Part shown: positions 1-12,180 of the stretch, one piece after another
Layout: each line of letters opens with the position of its first letter
Position numbering within the stretch: position 1 is the first letter of the stretch
Source of the DNA: Dolomedes plantarius
Lineage: Eukaryota; Arthropoda; Arachnida; Araneae; Dolomedidae
DNA length: 64,000 nt
Direction: 5' to 3'
Assembly: GCA_907164885.2 (NCBI GenBank)
Contig: OU015490.1
Coordinates: 240,085,139-240,149,138, forward strand
Program-made: the position numbers and the translations under genes
Notes under the pieces: model-generated
The model's input: only the letters and a program-made list of their open reading frames with translations
Databases searched by the model: none
What the model was told of the DNA's origin: nothing

Positions 1-1034
1 TGAAAACGGTACTCATTAGATCCATATTGTTAGAATATGGTACTCCTAAAGTGAATAGAAGCCTATTGAAACGAATTTCACTTCAATCGAACCAATGTTA
101 CAGAGTTATAGGCATTTTAATTATATTTCATAGTCTATACATCCAGGATTTTTCCAAAGGATTAGTTTATTTCAAATTTTATTGCTGCCATGTGGGGCTT
201 TAACAGGAATTTTTTATTTCATAGAAAAACTAATTTCATTTTCAAGAATATCACTTCATCTAGAATATACGTCTACATGTGGTTCTAAACTGAGACAACT
301 GAAAGAAAAATGCTGGAAAGTTTTGGGAAAATGGGCAAACCAAACAAAAACGTCGTCATCAAATTTATTCTGTATTGAGATTAGAGAAGTTAATTCTCAA
401 TATTAGAAGGAATATTGAAATCGATCCTTTCATATAGACCACCACGAATGAATTCGAATATTAAATCAAATTTCTCCCTCTCTCCAAAATCAAGAGAAGG
501 GAAAAAATCGCTATTCCCGCACATTATTTCTCAAATCAAATTGAATTCTTCATAACCTATAAACAACATGCAATTTTAATGCGTCTCGATTTCAATATTT
601 CCTTCACAGATTTTTTACTCTACAAGGCTTTCTCAACCTTTTGCTTGCGGGTGCTTTGTTGCTTGTCTCCTTGTCAATGAAGCAGTATCGGTTTTTGCAA
701 TTCGAACAATTTTTTATTTAGAAGTATGTTGTTGTTGTTATTTCTAATGAAACCTGGCCGGAATTTATTCTAAACCATGTCTATATAGGCTAGCGGACTG
801 AGAGGTGCGGCTCCGGTTTTTATATAATGGAACCACAAGTGTCGGAGTCCGATTTAGCCAGGGGCCACCTCAAATTTGGACCGATCACCGATTTTATTTT
901 TAAAAGTGTTACATTTTCATGAAAGTTGTTGACGAATCAGAACTTAGAGGGTCATTTGATATGTTTCATGCAAAAATAATGTAAACGACGATTTTTTGAA
1001 AAAAAGTTCCTATCATCTTTCAATATAATCCTCC
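1..1034. other. AT-rich noncoding stretch with a SINE scrap
   Basis: No supported gene. The only recognisable part is about 727-865: a GTT-rich run, then a segment with ggtgcggctc and cggagtccga that matches the 3' half of the minus-strand SINE family seen complete at 15073-15427 and 17552-17914. It is a degraded partial copy. Confidence 0.5.
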
Positions 1035-1038
1035 TTAA

Positions 1039-1915
1039 GGCTGTTGTGTACTAACCCTATTGGATTCACTTACCTTATAGAGTATCTATGCTCACTTCTA
1101 CCCAGACTTGGGTGTATATAATTTGAAGTGGCACTCTATTTGAATTTGAAGCAAACACAGTTTATACATGAAACAATGTTTATTGAATTCGTTGCACATA
1201 TAATTGGCTTTTACAGCAATAAGCATGCGTACTACTTGTACGGAATGTATAAACACAGCCTTCAAGAACAATATATTTTTATACTCACGAACAGTAAGTC
1301 AAACCAGCAGTACTGCCATGTAAACTTCTGGCCCGCTAAGCACTAGCGCAGGATAACACCTTTTCAACCTTAACAACCTCTTGTTTTTTTCTATTAATGA
1401 CGCTGCGTGGTATTTATACTAAGAGCGTATGCCGAAATTAGCATATCTGAAGCAGCTTCTTTAATTCATTAATTCAAAAGTTCGATTCTTGTGAATCGAA
1501 TCTTGTGTATACCTTACAACCTCAGTGTTAACCTATGGAATAAATTTGTCCAATTATTGCCGACTTGGATCTAAAGATTTTTTTAAAAATTGTACTCCGT
1601 AATAAAGACAGAAATTTTACACTTAGGGACATTTTTCGTTTTTTTTTCTTTATGCAAATAATATTTTAAAATTTAAATTATTTGGGGAAAATATCTGCTA
1701 TAGTTTGTTTTAAAGCTCCAAAATTCCTTTGGTGGATGAAATTTATAAAATGAATCCTGTTGCAAGGTGCACAAAAGTTCGGGGTACCTCAAAATATCAT
1801 TTTTTTTGGGGGGGGGGGGATTATCAGCATTTATGTAGCTGTAAATAGTAGACAAATTTTCTCCATAGGTTAACTTTAAGGTTAGCGAATCGAATAGGGT
1901 TAGTACGCAGCAGCC
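1039..1915. mobile_element. TTAA-flanked TIR element, non-autonomous (piggyBac-like target site)
   Basis: Both ends are bounded by TTAA (1035-1038 and 1916-1919). The termini are inverted repeats of about 36 bp: the left starts ggctgttgtgtactaaccct, and the right reads the same on the other strand with a few mismatches. The 877-bp interior is AT-rich with no transposase. The same termini and interior recur at 15486-16400, 44674-45101, 62817 onward, and as solo right ends near 7028 and 22561. A TTAA duplication is the known signature of the piggyBac superfamily; that assignment is inference because no copy here carries a coding region. Confidence 0.7.
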
Positions 1916-2199
1916 TTAAGGTCGATAAATTTGGTCTAATGGTTTTTAAGCTTTTTCTATCCCTTCCACAAATTAAGACATGTACATCTCTGCAAAATAA
2001 GCTTTTGGTTCAATAATTACTTCGGAATTTGATGCAAATTTCTGGCCTTCAAGTTTTTTTTCATATTTGGGTACAATTAGTATTCCGAGAGGGGCAACAA
2101 AAGAGAATACTTAGGGTTTGGCGCAATTCCATAGCGTTATTCTAACAGTTTTGCCACCGCAACCGCACATGAATAAGCTGGAGACTTCTCACGATGGGA

Positions 2200-3800
2200 C
2201 CCAACCGTTGTTTTTCCTCTAAATATTCTATTTTGTCTTGATATCACTATTTAAACGATCTAGTAAAGTTGCATAGTATTCTCCGGAGATCGTTCTGTCC
2301 TTTTCTAATTTGTCAATAAAGATAATACCATGGGCAACCCCCAAAACAGTGGTTATAACATTCCTGTTGAAACCCTTTCATCCCACTGATCCATGGTGGA
2401 ATTGCTTCAACCTATTGTTTTGACTGTTCTTCAAAATTATTCAAGATTGTGGGGATTTTTCTGTCCTTTTCTAATTAGTCAATAAAGATAATACCATGGG
2501 CAACCCCCAAAACAATGGTTATAACTTTTCAGTTGAAACTCTTTCATCCCACTAATCCATGGTGAAATTGCTTCAACCTATTGTTTTGACTGTTCTTTAA
2601 AATTATTCAAGATTGTGGGGATTTTTCTGTCCTTTTCTAATTAGTCTGTTTAAATTGCTTCAACCTATTAAATTGCTTCAACCTATTGTTTTGACTGTTC
2701 TTCAATTTAAATTGCTTCGTTTAAATTGCTTCAACCTATTGTTTTGACTGTTCTTCAATTTAAATTGCTTCGGTTTAAATTGCTTCAACCTATGGAATTG
2801 CTTCAACCTATTGTTTTGACTGTTCTTCAAAATTATTCAAGATTGTGGGGATTTTTCTGTCCTTTTCTAATTAGTCAATAAAGATAATACCATGGGCAAC
2901 CCCCAAAACAATGGTTATAACTTTCCTGTTGAAACTCTTTCATCCCACTAATCCATGTTGAAATTGCTTCAACCTATTGTTTTGACTGTTCTTCAAAATT
3001 ATTCAAGATTGTGGGGATTTTTCTGTCCTTTTCTAATTAGTCTGCTTTTTATTAGTCTGTTTCTAATTAGTAATTTTTCTGTCCTATTTCTAATTTCTGT
3101 CCTTTTCTAAAACCATTCTAATTAGTCAATAAAGATAATACCACGGGCAACCCCCAAAACAATGGTTATAACTTTCCTGTTGAAACTCTTTCATTCCACT
3201 GATCCATGGTGGAATTGCTTCCACCTACTGTTTTGACTGTTCTTCAATTTCTGGCTGCTAGTGTGGAATCCATGTTTTATCAGCTCTTACGGAACTACGC
3301 AAAAATTGCACTAGATTTCTTTGAAACTGCTCCAAATTGTACTTTTGAGTGTTCATTTATCCACGTTTTGCGGCACCCACCTTTGCGAGAGCTTTCTCAT
3401 ATCCAAATATTCATGCAAAATATAATATACGCGCTATGATGAGAAGCCAACAGCCTTAGAAATCTCGCGCACTTTTAATCTTCTATTCTTTATCTCCATA
3501 TCATGGTTCCCCCCCCCCCTCCCCAATAATTTCCGATGTCGTGACCTCAGCAGGGCAACCGGAACGTTCAGCCTCACTTGAGCTTTGAGCCTCCAGTAGA
3601 TCAACATCTTCAAAACTCGAGTTTGCTATCTTTTTCGCTTTTTCCCGAAAACATTGATTTCAGCTATACTTAGAATGGAAAACCCTCGTTTTTCATTCGA
3701 TGGTGGGGTTGAATGATTTTCAAGTGAGTGAAAACCTGGCGGATTTGTTACTGGCACCATCTTCACGGTTTTCAACACAATGGCTTGCAATCATTCATCT
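2200..3800 (-). pseudogene. Decayed mariner transposase with an internally amplified segment
   Basis: On the minus strand, fragments of a mariner-type transposase can be read. Near 3440-3290 are pieces resembling LDMRKLSQRWVPQNVD and then QFGAVSKKS-like residues. Near 2400-2215 comes HGIIFIDKLEKDRTI followed by a YYATLLDRL-like stretch. Many stops and frameshifts interrupt them, so no product is possible. The segment encoding the HGIIFID region has been copied several times (see the repeat entry), so the relic is scrambled. No clear terminal inverted repeats were found. The family is mariner/Tc1 by motif recognition; the exact limits are uncertain. Confidence 0.65.
2290..3240. repeat. Irregular tandem array, unit about 166 bp, derived from mariner sequence
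   Basis: The marker ctgtccttttctaatt recurs at about 2294, 2461, 2627, 2857, 3023 and 3097. Most spacings are 166-167 bp; others are longer or shorter where small duplications (an aaattgcttcaacctat motif repeated between 2645 and 2800) have been inserted. Units share the block aataaagataataccatggg. The array looks like unequal exchange or slippage within a dead mariner copy. Confidence 0.75.
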
Positions 3801-5551
3801 AAATTCATTTATGCTTCAGAGGCACGGAGAGAAACAAAAATAAATTAAACTAGAGAATAGAAGAATGAAGAAAACGTCACACTCTGGCAAATGACTCAAG
3901 TCTGACGCAGTTCCATTCATCTATTTTTCTTTTTCTTTTTTCTTTTTGGGGGAAAGAGGAAAGAGCGGGAAAACACCCTAGAGTGGTGAAGAAACGAGAG
4001 AATAGCTAAGACAACTCAGTTTTCCTAGACTCAAGTAGCAGATAGAATCACGCACAATTTTTTATTTTTTTATTTTTGCACATCTCTTTTATTTTTCATT
4101 TCCGGATTCCTTCCTAATGCTTTTAACGACGAAAATATATGATCTCACTGATGTTGAGAAAGTTTCCTTTTCAGAATCCTTCCTCTCTGTTTATTATGAT
4201 ACATCCTTCAAGAATTACCTTCAAGAAAGGATAACCCGATAGAAGATCTCACTAAATGCTTACTAGCATATAACCATTATGTCTTGTAAACAGCAGGGTG
4301 TCTAGGCATATTAAAATGGCCCTTAAATGTTCCCTAAAGAATCCAAATAATGTAAAGATACAAAATACTCCATAATTTGGATTTTTTTCTTGACGTTTTC
4401 TGAATTTTCTTGAGGAGTATAAAGCTTTTGGTTTTTGAAATTAACTCGGTTTTCATAGCTTAAGTATTTCCCTTTAACTTCATTTACAGAGGACTAGAAG
4501 AGATGACTTATAAATGAAATTTTATGTTTATTTTGGCACAAAACTGTTCATGCAGGAAAGATTGTTAGGTTTCACTAAAGCAGGTTTCAGAGGAAACACC
4601 ATTAGAAGCTGCAACTTATACATACTGATTATCACTTCTCAGTTAACTAATAACAAATACGAAAAATAAAACACCATTTATTACGAAAGAGAATGTTAGC
4701 AAATAACTTTAATTCTTGAAGCACATATTGTCAGAAATATTATACTTAACTAAGATTCAAGTCCAAAATCGTTTAATTAAAAATGAAGCATACAATTTAT
4801 AGAAAGGATGGAATCTAAAAAATTAAATGCCTCAAAAATAATCGGAACAACACAAATTAAAAACTGAAACAAAAGAGTTACCTGATCTATAATGCTAATA
4901 ATACGTGGGTAAATATAAGTAATAACAATAATATATGTTAATTTTTTAAATCGGAAATTTGACAGATTGCTTGCGTTACAGATAAGCATAATTTGAATAG
5001 TCGTATCTGTTGTCTTTTCAATTACTGTATTCGAAAATTCTTCAACCCAAATGACATTAAAAAATATCAATAATGTTACATTAAATTCGTATCATATCTT
5101 TCCTTCTATTTCAGCGAAAGACAGTTACGTTCTTCTGACATCAGATTTGTTACTGGCTGAAAAACATAAAGAGATGTGTCCAACTCGTTGAAAGTTGCCC
5201 TGTCATTCCATCGACAGAATATAAGACTGGACAACTAGACAAGTTCTTTTCGTTCACTATGAAACGTGACATTCGTTTAAAATAATATCTAACTAGATTC
5301 TCAAAGCAACTTTTAGATTGATAAAAAAAATTATGCGTCTAATGATTATCATTTCTTTGAAATCATGGCAATAAAAATAATTTTTTTTTTAACCCTCAAA
5401 TGACACCGGATGCATGGTTATTTAACTTCACTATTGTAAACACACCATGGACTTAATGATTCGAATTAAAATTTCACTTTGAATTTCTGACAGACACATT
5501 AAGTTTATCAAAATTTTAAAGAAATGATAATGCTATTTAATTCGAAAGCTA
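3800..5551. other. Noncoding AT-rich stretch
   Basis: I see no gene, RNA or clear repeat here. The open frames (for example minus strand 5070-4777) show no recognisable domain and their composition matches the surrounding AT-rich DNA. Confidence 0.5.
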
Positions 5552-6155
5552 TCTATATAAATAAAAGAAAAACTTTGTATGTCGGCTTGTCGGGGAACAA
5601 TTCCGGGTAGACCGTTTCCGGTATAGCATCCGTTATGAAATTCGGCCATGTTTGAAAATGTCGAAATCGATGTATTTTTTTCCATGAAAGTACATAAATG
5701 TTACATATTTGGAAAGATCTTTAAAAACTGATAATTTTTTCTGCGTACACTTATTCTGTTACTTTAATCTTTTTAGAGATATTTCAATTCTAAATGCATA
5801 TACCGCCGATACAAAACGTAACCTCCATGTTTTACGATGCAAACACACTGTGATTCATTCACAGCGTGATTCACACTAAAAAAATGAATCACTGAAAATA
5901 GATGTTTCATCGTGTGTCTAATTTTTAATTATTTTTCTATTTTCCATACTTTTAATTCAAACTTTTTAATCATAAATAGATCATTTGAAGATGTACTGAT
6001 TTTGGGGGAATTTTTTGGCAATTAAAAGTGAAAAAAAATTTTAATTCAAGTGAACTGTGAGTGCAACTGTGAATTCAAGTGAACTGTGAACTTCGAGTGT
6101 GAACTGATTCGATAGCTGGGCAAAGCCCGAGCATAGCCGGGCGAAGCCCGGCTAG
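5552..6155 (+). mobile_element. Non-autonomous Helitron
   Basis: The element begins TCTATATAAATAAAAG after an A and ends CTAG before a T, as expected for Helitron insertion between A and T with no target duplication. Just before the end lies a perfect hairpin, GCCGGGC-GAA-GCCCGGC, at 6136-6152. The 604-bp interior has no Rep/helicase coding. The hairpin abuts the CTAG instead of standing 10-12 nt away, which is a little unusual. The same kind of 3' end occurs near 14938-14956. Confidence 0.75.
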
Positions 6156-8680
6156 TTTCAAATAAGAACATTAAATTTATACTGAAACACTGAATGATCA
6201 CATGACCATACTGAGATTATTTTAAGTAAATTAGGCGTTTCAGAAAAAGAGGCATGGAATTTAAAAGGATTAGAAATGAACGTTTTTAACGAGCCTCTAG
6301 GTTTGAGGTTTATAAAGCGCTTTCTCGAGCATAAGCGCTGAGTGCAGGTTTTTTGAGTCAGCATGTTTTTTGTGCTTAGAGATTTCATTTGGTGGGAAAG
6401 CGTTGACATACAGCTTACAACCTTAACTTATAAGGCCGGAATCAATAAGAATACAGATATTCCTGGACTTACAACCGATGTAGGGACTGAGACATTGGTC
6501 GTAAGTCGAGTTTCAAATAAAATTTTAAAAATTGTGCATGTACATAAATATATTTTTTACTGTCATACATACATACGTAATTTAAAATACATTGTACCTT
6601 ATTTAGAACACATAAATTATTCTTCGCCTTCACTTAGTTATTATGTTAGGACAATCCATTGGTTCAGAATTTGCGACAGATGATACGTTGCAAGTTTTTT
6701 TTAACAAAGTTATCCAAGGTAGTCTGATGGTAGTTGCATCATACATCTTTATTGCGTCATAAATTTTTGCAGTATTGCAGAACATTTCATCATATTTTTT
6801 AATAATTATTAAATACATATAGGTATGTGCTGTACATTCGAGGAACAATATTTTTGAAAAATAAAATAAAAATAAGCTTAAATTAAAAATCTTTACAATC
6901 ACAAAAGTTTTAGAACATGAATAGTGTCATGTAGCGCAAATTAAATATTTAAAGTTAGAAAAAATAAACAGATTTAAAATATTTTAACTGAATTTAACAT
7001 CTGAAAATGGGTGTTTGAAACTTAACATTGAGATGAGCGAATCCAATAGGGTTAGTACACAGCAATCTTAACTGTTGTATCTGCTCACAAGCGCAACATC
7101 AACAGTGCTGAATAAATATATTCATCACCTCGGTGCATGAATATTATACCAAAGTGAAACTAATATCTTGTATTTCGCCTTAACGTTTCTATTAAATGAG
7201 AAGTAGGACAGTATACCTAACAATGGTGCAATGTATTAGCACCTTATGCATCGGCAGCAACTAATCGGAATTTCTACCTAGCAATATTTCAAAGGTTCTA
7301 ATCCTTATATTAAAAGATTATGACTCAGCAGTATCTAAACATTTCATGAACACACCATAATGGTATAAAACACAGTAAATTTTGTTAAAGTCTAATTATT
7401 ACATGTCTGCAAACTGCCGATCAATTCCGTCTTAGATTCGAGTCTGCGCTTTCCATGGTTACGATTTCGTAACCATGGTAACTAATCTAGAATTTCTGGT
7501 AGAAAATTGACCTTATCAAAGCATATTCTATAACGCAACTTTCGAGCTCAAGTTATTAGCGTAAACGTAGAGGGCCCGTTATGATCACGAACTGAAGATA
7601 TATAATCAACGTCCCATCTAAAATTTATCTTTTTATCTATCTTTTAATCTATTGTGCCATCTTTGTTGATCTATTTTAAGCCAGATTTAAAAATTCGGGG
7701 TTAACCCGACGTGCAAAACTTCCTGTGCAAGCAAAGTTGGGGTGTCTTATATAATGTTGTTAATATTTTCCAAGTTTTGATTACACATGAACAAACTTTA
7801 TCTAGAAAACTCATAGTATAAGTAAACACTATTAGGGAACTCAGGCAAGTCGTTTAAAATTGGTTTAGTCTTTTTCGCGTCGAGGTCAATCAGTTTGATC
7901 CCAAGGAACATTGCCAGTTCTCTGGAGAGGGTAGTACTCATAGAATCGTTGATACCTTCACTTCACCGCGACGGTTCCTTGGTAGATGAGGGTATATTCT
8001 TTATTAGAGTGGAGATGATTGATCTCATTCACACGAGAATCGAACCCAGGACACATATCGATTCCAGAACTCTATCTCTAATATGACCTCAAATGCCCTC
8101 CCTCTTTGTGAATAGTTTCACTACTCTGCATTAAATAGTTTGTTAATGTTGGTTTAATATTTTATAATTATTTCAATTATTGTCAACGATTCCTTTGTGA
8201 ATATATTACAGATGCATATGTATTGCTTTCGTAAACCCCTCTCACAAAAACTAGGACCTCCTTCTAGGCGAACAGAAGTAAACTATATAGGACCTACGGT
8301 TCGAGGTGCCCCTAGGAAATTAGACAATACTCCATCAGAAGGTTTTTTAATATATATTTATTTGGACAACACAACGAACATATTCAAGAACGTCACTTGG
8401 CATCGCACGACTGACCCGCGAGAGGTTTCTCCCCAACTGACACGTGACGGCGCGAATCTCCCTATGTGAAGGGGGGAAAGAACTGATGTCACATGGTTCG
8501 CCTCTCGCTGATTGGAGAGGGTCATACATGACAGTGTTTTATGTAGTTTACAACGGTTCATAAAGTACCATTTGCTAGTGAAAATATAAAGTAGTTTAAC
8601 TAACTGAAAAGGAGCTTCAAATTGCTAAGTCTCGGCCTAGTTTTGGTGAATGTTCTATAGCAAGCGTCAAACTAGTCTTA
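6156..8680. other. Intergenic, with a solo TTAA-family right end and a palindrome
   Basis: No supported gene. At about 7028-7067 the right terminus of the TTAA TIR family (aatagggttagtacacagca) runs into TTAA at 7068-7071; no left end is present. A hairpin centred on 7465 is listed separately. Segment 7895-8090 has a T-arm-like tcgaaccc on the minus strand but no matching A box, so it is not called a SINE. Confidence 0.5.
7453..7478. repeat. Perfect 11-bp inverted repeat (hairpin)
   Basis: CCATGGTTACG and its reverse complement are separated by ATTT. Weaker pairing extends outward (ttagatt to the left, aatctaga to the right), suggesting the core of a decayed palindromic element spanning about 7418-7515. 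Confidence 0.7.
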
Positions 8681-8960
8681 GCCTGGCCACACACCGAATG
8701 CAACAAAACATTGCGCAACGTTTCTGTTTCTAGCTTTCTGTATCGGACGCATCGTCTGCAATGTAATCAAAGGGGAGTGCCGCACACCGGATGCAACATT
8801 GTTTTGATACATGTCGCGTCATTTCGGAAACTGTCGTGTCATTTCGGAAACGTTGCTGCAACAAAAGTGTATGCTTCTTTGACCGATGTTTCTCGACACA
8901 CAGCTGGTGAAACATTTCATCTGCGCATGCTCGGGAACACGCGCATTTTATTTTCATTAA

Positions 8961-9806
8961 GGGGACAGTGGACCTTCAAACCTAACTTTTTTTGTTTTGA
9001 ATGGATTTGCTTAAAATTTGAATATGTGATTAGTACCATAGATATGTAAAAGTGGTTAAAATTTAAAGATGAAATATTAATAATTTATGAATTATGAATT
9101 ATTAATTATATCAAAAATTGGCCTAATTAAAAATGTCCCCTGCGCATTTCTTTTGCATATAATACGGTAATTTTTATTTACATGATACCTTATAGAACTA
9201 ATAATGAAACTTATTGCTTATTTTAAGCATTCATTAAAAATATAAAGAGAAAAATAATAATAGTGAAAACACCCATTTTATTACGCAAAATACCTATAAA
9301 TCGTCTTTTCAAGTACAAAATTTAGAAATTCTGAGCTACGAAGCATAATTGTTTAACAATAAAATTTATTTGATATACAGTTAAGTATATAAAACTTAAA
9401 TTTCAAAGCAATACGATAATTAGAAATGCGCCTGGAGCAGTTTGAATATTCGTATGACATGAAAATTTTTATTTTGAGAAAAACACATTTAAAGTTATTG
9501 CTATTAGTAACCACATAATATCTAAATTAAATATAATACGATAATTAGAAATGCGCCTGGAGCAGTTTGAATATTCGTATGACATGAAAAATTTTTATTT
9601 TGAGAAAAACACATTTAAAGTTATTGCTATTAGTAACCACATGATATCTAAATTAATTACAAATGCCTATAACTAGGAAAGTAATCACAGAAATTAAAAA
9701 TTCTTTTTGCAACACATTCCTACTCGTCCGTAGTTTCACAATTCAATAAAATAAAAAAAATTGAATTTTTGGACAAATTTCACAATTTTGAAAGTCCACT
9801 GTCCCC
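8961..9806. mobile_element. TIR element nested in Harbinger, TTAA-flanked
   Basis: The termini ggggacagtggaccttcaaa and tttgaaagtccactgtcccc are near-perfect inverted repeats, flanked by TTAA at 8957-8960 and 9807-9810. The 846-bp interior has no coding region. It contains a tandem duplication of period 126 bp, the two copies starting at about 9411 and 9537. Its TIRs differ from those of the ggctgctgtgtac family, so this is a second TTAA-targeting family, piggyBac-like by target site only. Confidence 0.7.
9411..9655. repeat. Tandem duplication, period 126 bp
   Basis: Two adjacent, almost identical copies beginning atacgataattagaaatgcg at 9411 and 9537. They lie within the TTAA element nested in Harbinger, so the duplication arose after or with that family. 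Confidence 0.85.
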
Positions 9807-9852
9807 TTAATGCTTCGTGTTGAGGATTTTTGCATTATTACAATAAAAAGAG

Positions 9853-9992
9853 ATGGAGGTTGATGCTGACAAGTTAATAGTTCTTGTCCACGCAAGGTCA
9901 GAAATTTATGATGTTAGAGCAAAGGACAACCCCAACCAAGATGTAATAAATAAAATTTGGCAAGATATAGCTGAGGAATTGAATATTCCAAG
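9853..9992 (+). pseudogene. MADF-domain exon of Harbinger accessory protein
   Basis: From ATG 9853 the reading is MEVDADKLIVLVHARSEIYD and onward, with IWQDIAEEL further along. This is the pattern of a MADF (Myb/SANT-like) DNA-binding domain: an LI..V..R..IYD helix, then IW..IA..L. The frame runs into a plausible splice donor (gtatgt) near 9993. In PIF/Harbinger elements a Myb-like protein acts with the transposase in DNA binding and nuclear import. No later exons are recognisable, so it is treated as a remnant. Confidence 0.65.
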
Positions 9993-10359
9993 TATGTACC
10001 ACACCAATTTATCACATTTAATCGAATAAACCTTGTCCTCAAGTAATCCAGACACCCCCACTTTTTAAGATATTGGTAAGAAAGAAAAATAGCGTTGCGT
10101 CACTCAGGGCCAGATCTAGGGAGGCGCAAGCAGGGCATCTGCCCAGAGCAGCAAATTTGAGGCGCGGAAAAATTGGTGCAAGGAGAAAAAAACTGCGTTT
10201 AAGTTGTTTTTTTAATTGATTTTTTAAAATATTTTATAAGATATGTTTTTCTTAGATTTAAAAGTAGATACTTAACTACATATTTGTCTTTCTTTTGTTA
10301 CTGCTCTTTATATTAATACTTTTACAAAACAAAAAAGCTTTTGTTATTCACCAATGTTA

Positions 10360-10714
10360 TTAACAGTTATTCCGTAATGTTATTAAAAGCCTTTCTTCTG
10401 GAGGTATACTCTTCCGGTAGTTGGTGTTCTTTTTCCGAATCTTGTCTTCAACAAGTCCCAAGAGATAATCAAACGCTTAACCTACAATAATTGTAAAACT
10501 TATCTGGGTCATTTCTAAGTTCTTTAATAAAACTGCCAATGTGTCTTTTTTTATTGATTGGATGAATCCAACAGCTTCTTTCTGGTTTTTCATCCAAACA
10601 TTGTATAAATTGCCACAAAAGAATAGCTACTTCTACTTCCTCACTTGCCATATCACCCACAAGTATGACCAAACTACTTTCCCAAAACTGAACACTTCCC
10701 TCAACAAAGAACAA
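10360..10714 (-). pseudogene. Harbinger transposase N-terminal fragment, frameshifted
   Basis: On the minus strand, 10714 to 10469 contains CWIHPINKKRHIGSF followed by an ELRNDPDKFYNYCRLSV segment. This is the N-terminal pattern of Harbinger transposases (W.HP.N..R...G.F..L...L..D..KF..Y.R.S). A one-base shift near 10470 then continues in another frame as FDYLLGLVEDKIRKKNTNYR and PPEERLLITLR, also typical. Later sequence with the DDE catalytic core is absent. The fragment is inactive. Confidence 0.75.
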
Positions 10715-10891
10715 AATACTGCAGACCTCTACAACTCCCGTGTTCTTACTACTGATGAAATATCAAATCAACCTAGCGTTGCGAGTCAAAATGTATCACC
10801 ATTTTCCACGATAAAACATTTTGGTTGCGTAACGTCTAGCAACAGGAACGGTGCGCAATGTTTTGTTGCATTCGGTGTGTGGCCGGGCTTA

Positions 10892-11550
10892 TGTTTACAC
10901 GGTGATTAGGAAAAAGATACAAGTCCATTCTGTTTATAACGATGTCCACTAGCCATTCAGACACATATCTGTCCATGATTGAATCGAATTGAATTAGCGT
11001 ACAGCACAATGATGCATATACTGATTATTGTAAATTGACAAATTATTTACAAAAATTTATTTCAGTTCCCAAGGCCAACATGGCAAAATGAAGCATTTAT
11101 TCAGGGGTCTCATATGTAAGGGACATCCAAAAGAAGAATATCAAAATAGAACTTTGGAGTTTTGGGCTGGAGAAAAAGTTTTCGCTTTGGATCCCATACT
11201 TTTGAAAAATAGGATCCCTATAAAAATTTTATACTTTTTACACATTTCATTGATAATTGAACAGTTGATGACTTTTCTATAATGTATGTTCGTGATATAA
11301 CTACATCAACTCTCTAACGGTTCGGTGAGGGTCGGATCCGACCCAGGGGTGTGTTTTCCCCCTCCCGTACTCTCCCCTTTCATTGCAAGAGATCGAGTTA
11401 ACAAGGAACCCTACTAGCAGTCTTGCAACAGGTGTTGGAGCATTTGCAGTTATCAGTTTGCAGGAAATACGAGTGTCTTTGTTGAAAAACGTTATTCATG
11501 AACACTAGTCTTTTTTTTTTAGATTTTTAATTTTTTTTTACATTTGGGCT
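10892..11550. other. Intergenic, nothing recognised
   Basis: AT-rich DNA with short open frames lacking recognisable domains (for example 11088-11282). No repeat boundaries seen. Confidence 0.4.
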
Positions 11551-11551
11551 T

Positions 11552-11777
11552 GTGGCGGCCAGTGGTACAGCACGCTGGTTTTCGGTGCTGGGGATGCTCG
11601 GATCGAATCCTGGCGTCGCGCCACGAAAAATGCCTCCGTTCGTGTCGTCCTTTCATAGGGGGTAATGCTGTCCGCCTATATGGTGCCCCCACAATAAAAT
11701 GGGCAGTAAAATTGCTGCGTAGTATAGGCGAATGTTTGACGACAAGTGCCTCTGCATTGGGAGAAAAAAGCAATTAA
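11552..11777 (+). repeat. tRNA-derived SINE
   Basis: The head resembles a tRNA: an A-box-like ggccagtggtacagcacgc at the start and a B box, ggatcgaatcc, about 50 nt on, inside a T-arm-like stem. The body continues with gtgtcgtcctttcatagggg to the A-rich end near 11777. The A/B box spacing fits an internal RNA polymerase III promoter. It has no relation to the SINEs at 15 and 17 kb apart from the tRNA head. Confidence 0.65.
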
Positions 11778-12059
11778 TTTTGTTTTTGAAGGCCAAAAAT
11801 GTCAGTATATATTATTTTTTGCATTTTTGTGCTCGGAACTTTGGTTCAATAACTTCTAAAACTAGGTACAAGTCTAAATTACATATTAGACCTAATATAT
11901 ATAACATTCTATGTAAATACCAGAGAGATTTTCTTCTTTTAGCAAAATTACAATCGGTTGGTCTTTTTTTCTACAAAAAGGTTTTTATTTCATATAAAAT
12001 ATTGTCGATAAATGTTATTATACAACAAAAATGCTTATTGTGTACTTATTTCTACCAAA

Positions 12060-12180
12060 AACCTCGTCAAAAAAGACATCGGGTGGGATTCGATCCATCT
12101 ATTTCGTCTATTACCATCTATTATCTGTATACCATCTATTTCCTCTTAAACCACTGTGCCGTTAGAGGGTTAATGATGAT
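12060..12180 (-). repeat. Possible tRNA-derived SINE head, decayed
   Basis: Read on the minus strand, a CTAACGGCACAGTGGTTTAA-type A box near 12168-12145 is followed by a B-box-like GGATCGAATCCC near 12095. The spacer contains a short repeated ATAGATGGTA motif that lengthens the gap between the boxes. The call is weak. Confidence 0.4.

Larger units (their letters stand above)
8681..10888. mobile_element. PIF/Harbinger transposon with TTA target duplication
   Basis: TTA trinucleotides (8678-8680 and 10889-10891) flank inverted termini of about 37 bp. The left begins gcctggccacacaccgaatg; the right ends with its near-perfect complement. TTA target duplication is diagnostic for PIF/Harbinger. 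Inside are a MADF-domain exon on the + strand (9853-9992) and Harbinger transposase remnants on the minus strand (10714-10360). This is the classical two-gene arrangement of the superfamily. Another TTAA-bounded element (8961-9806) has inserted within it. Confidence 0.85.
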
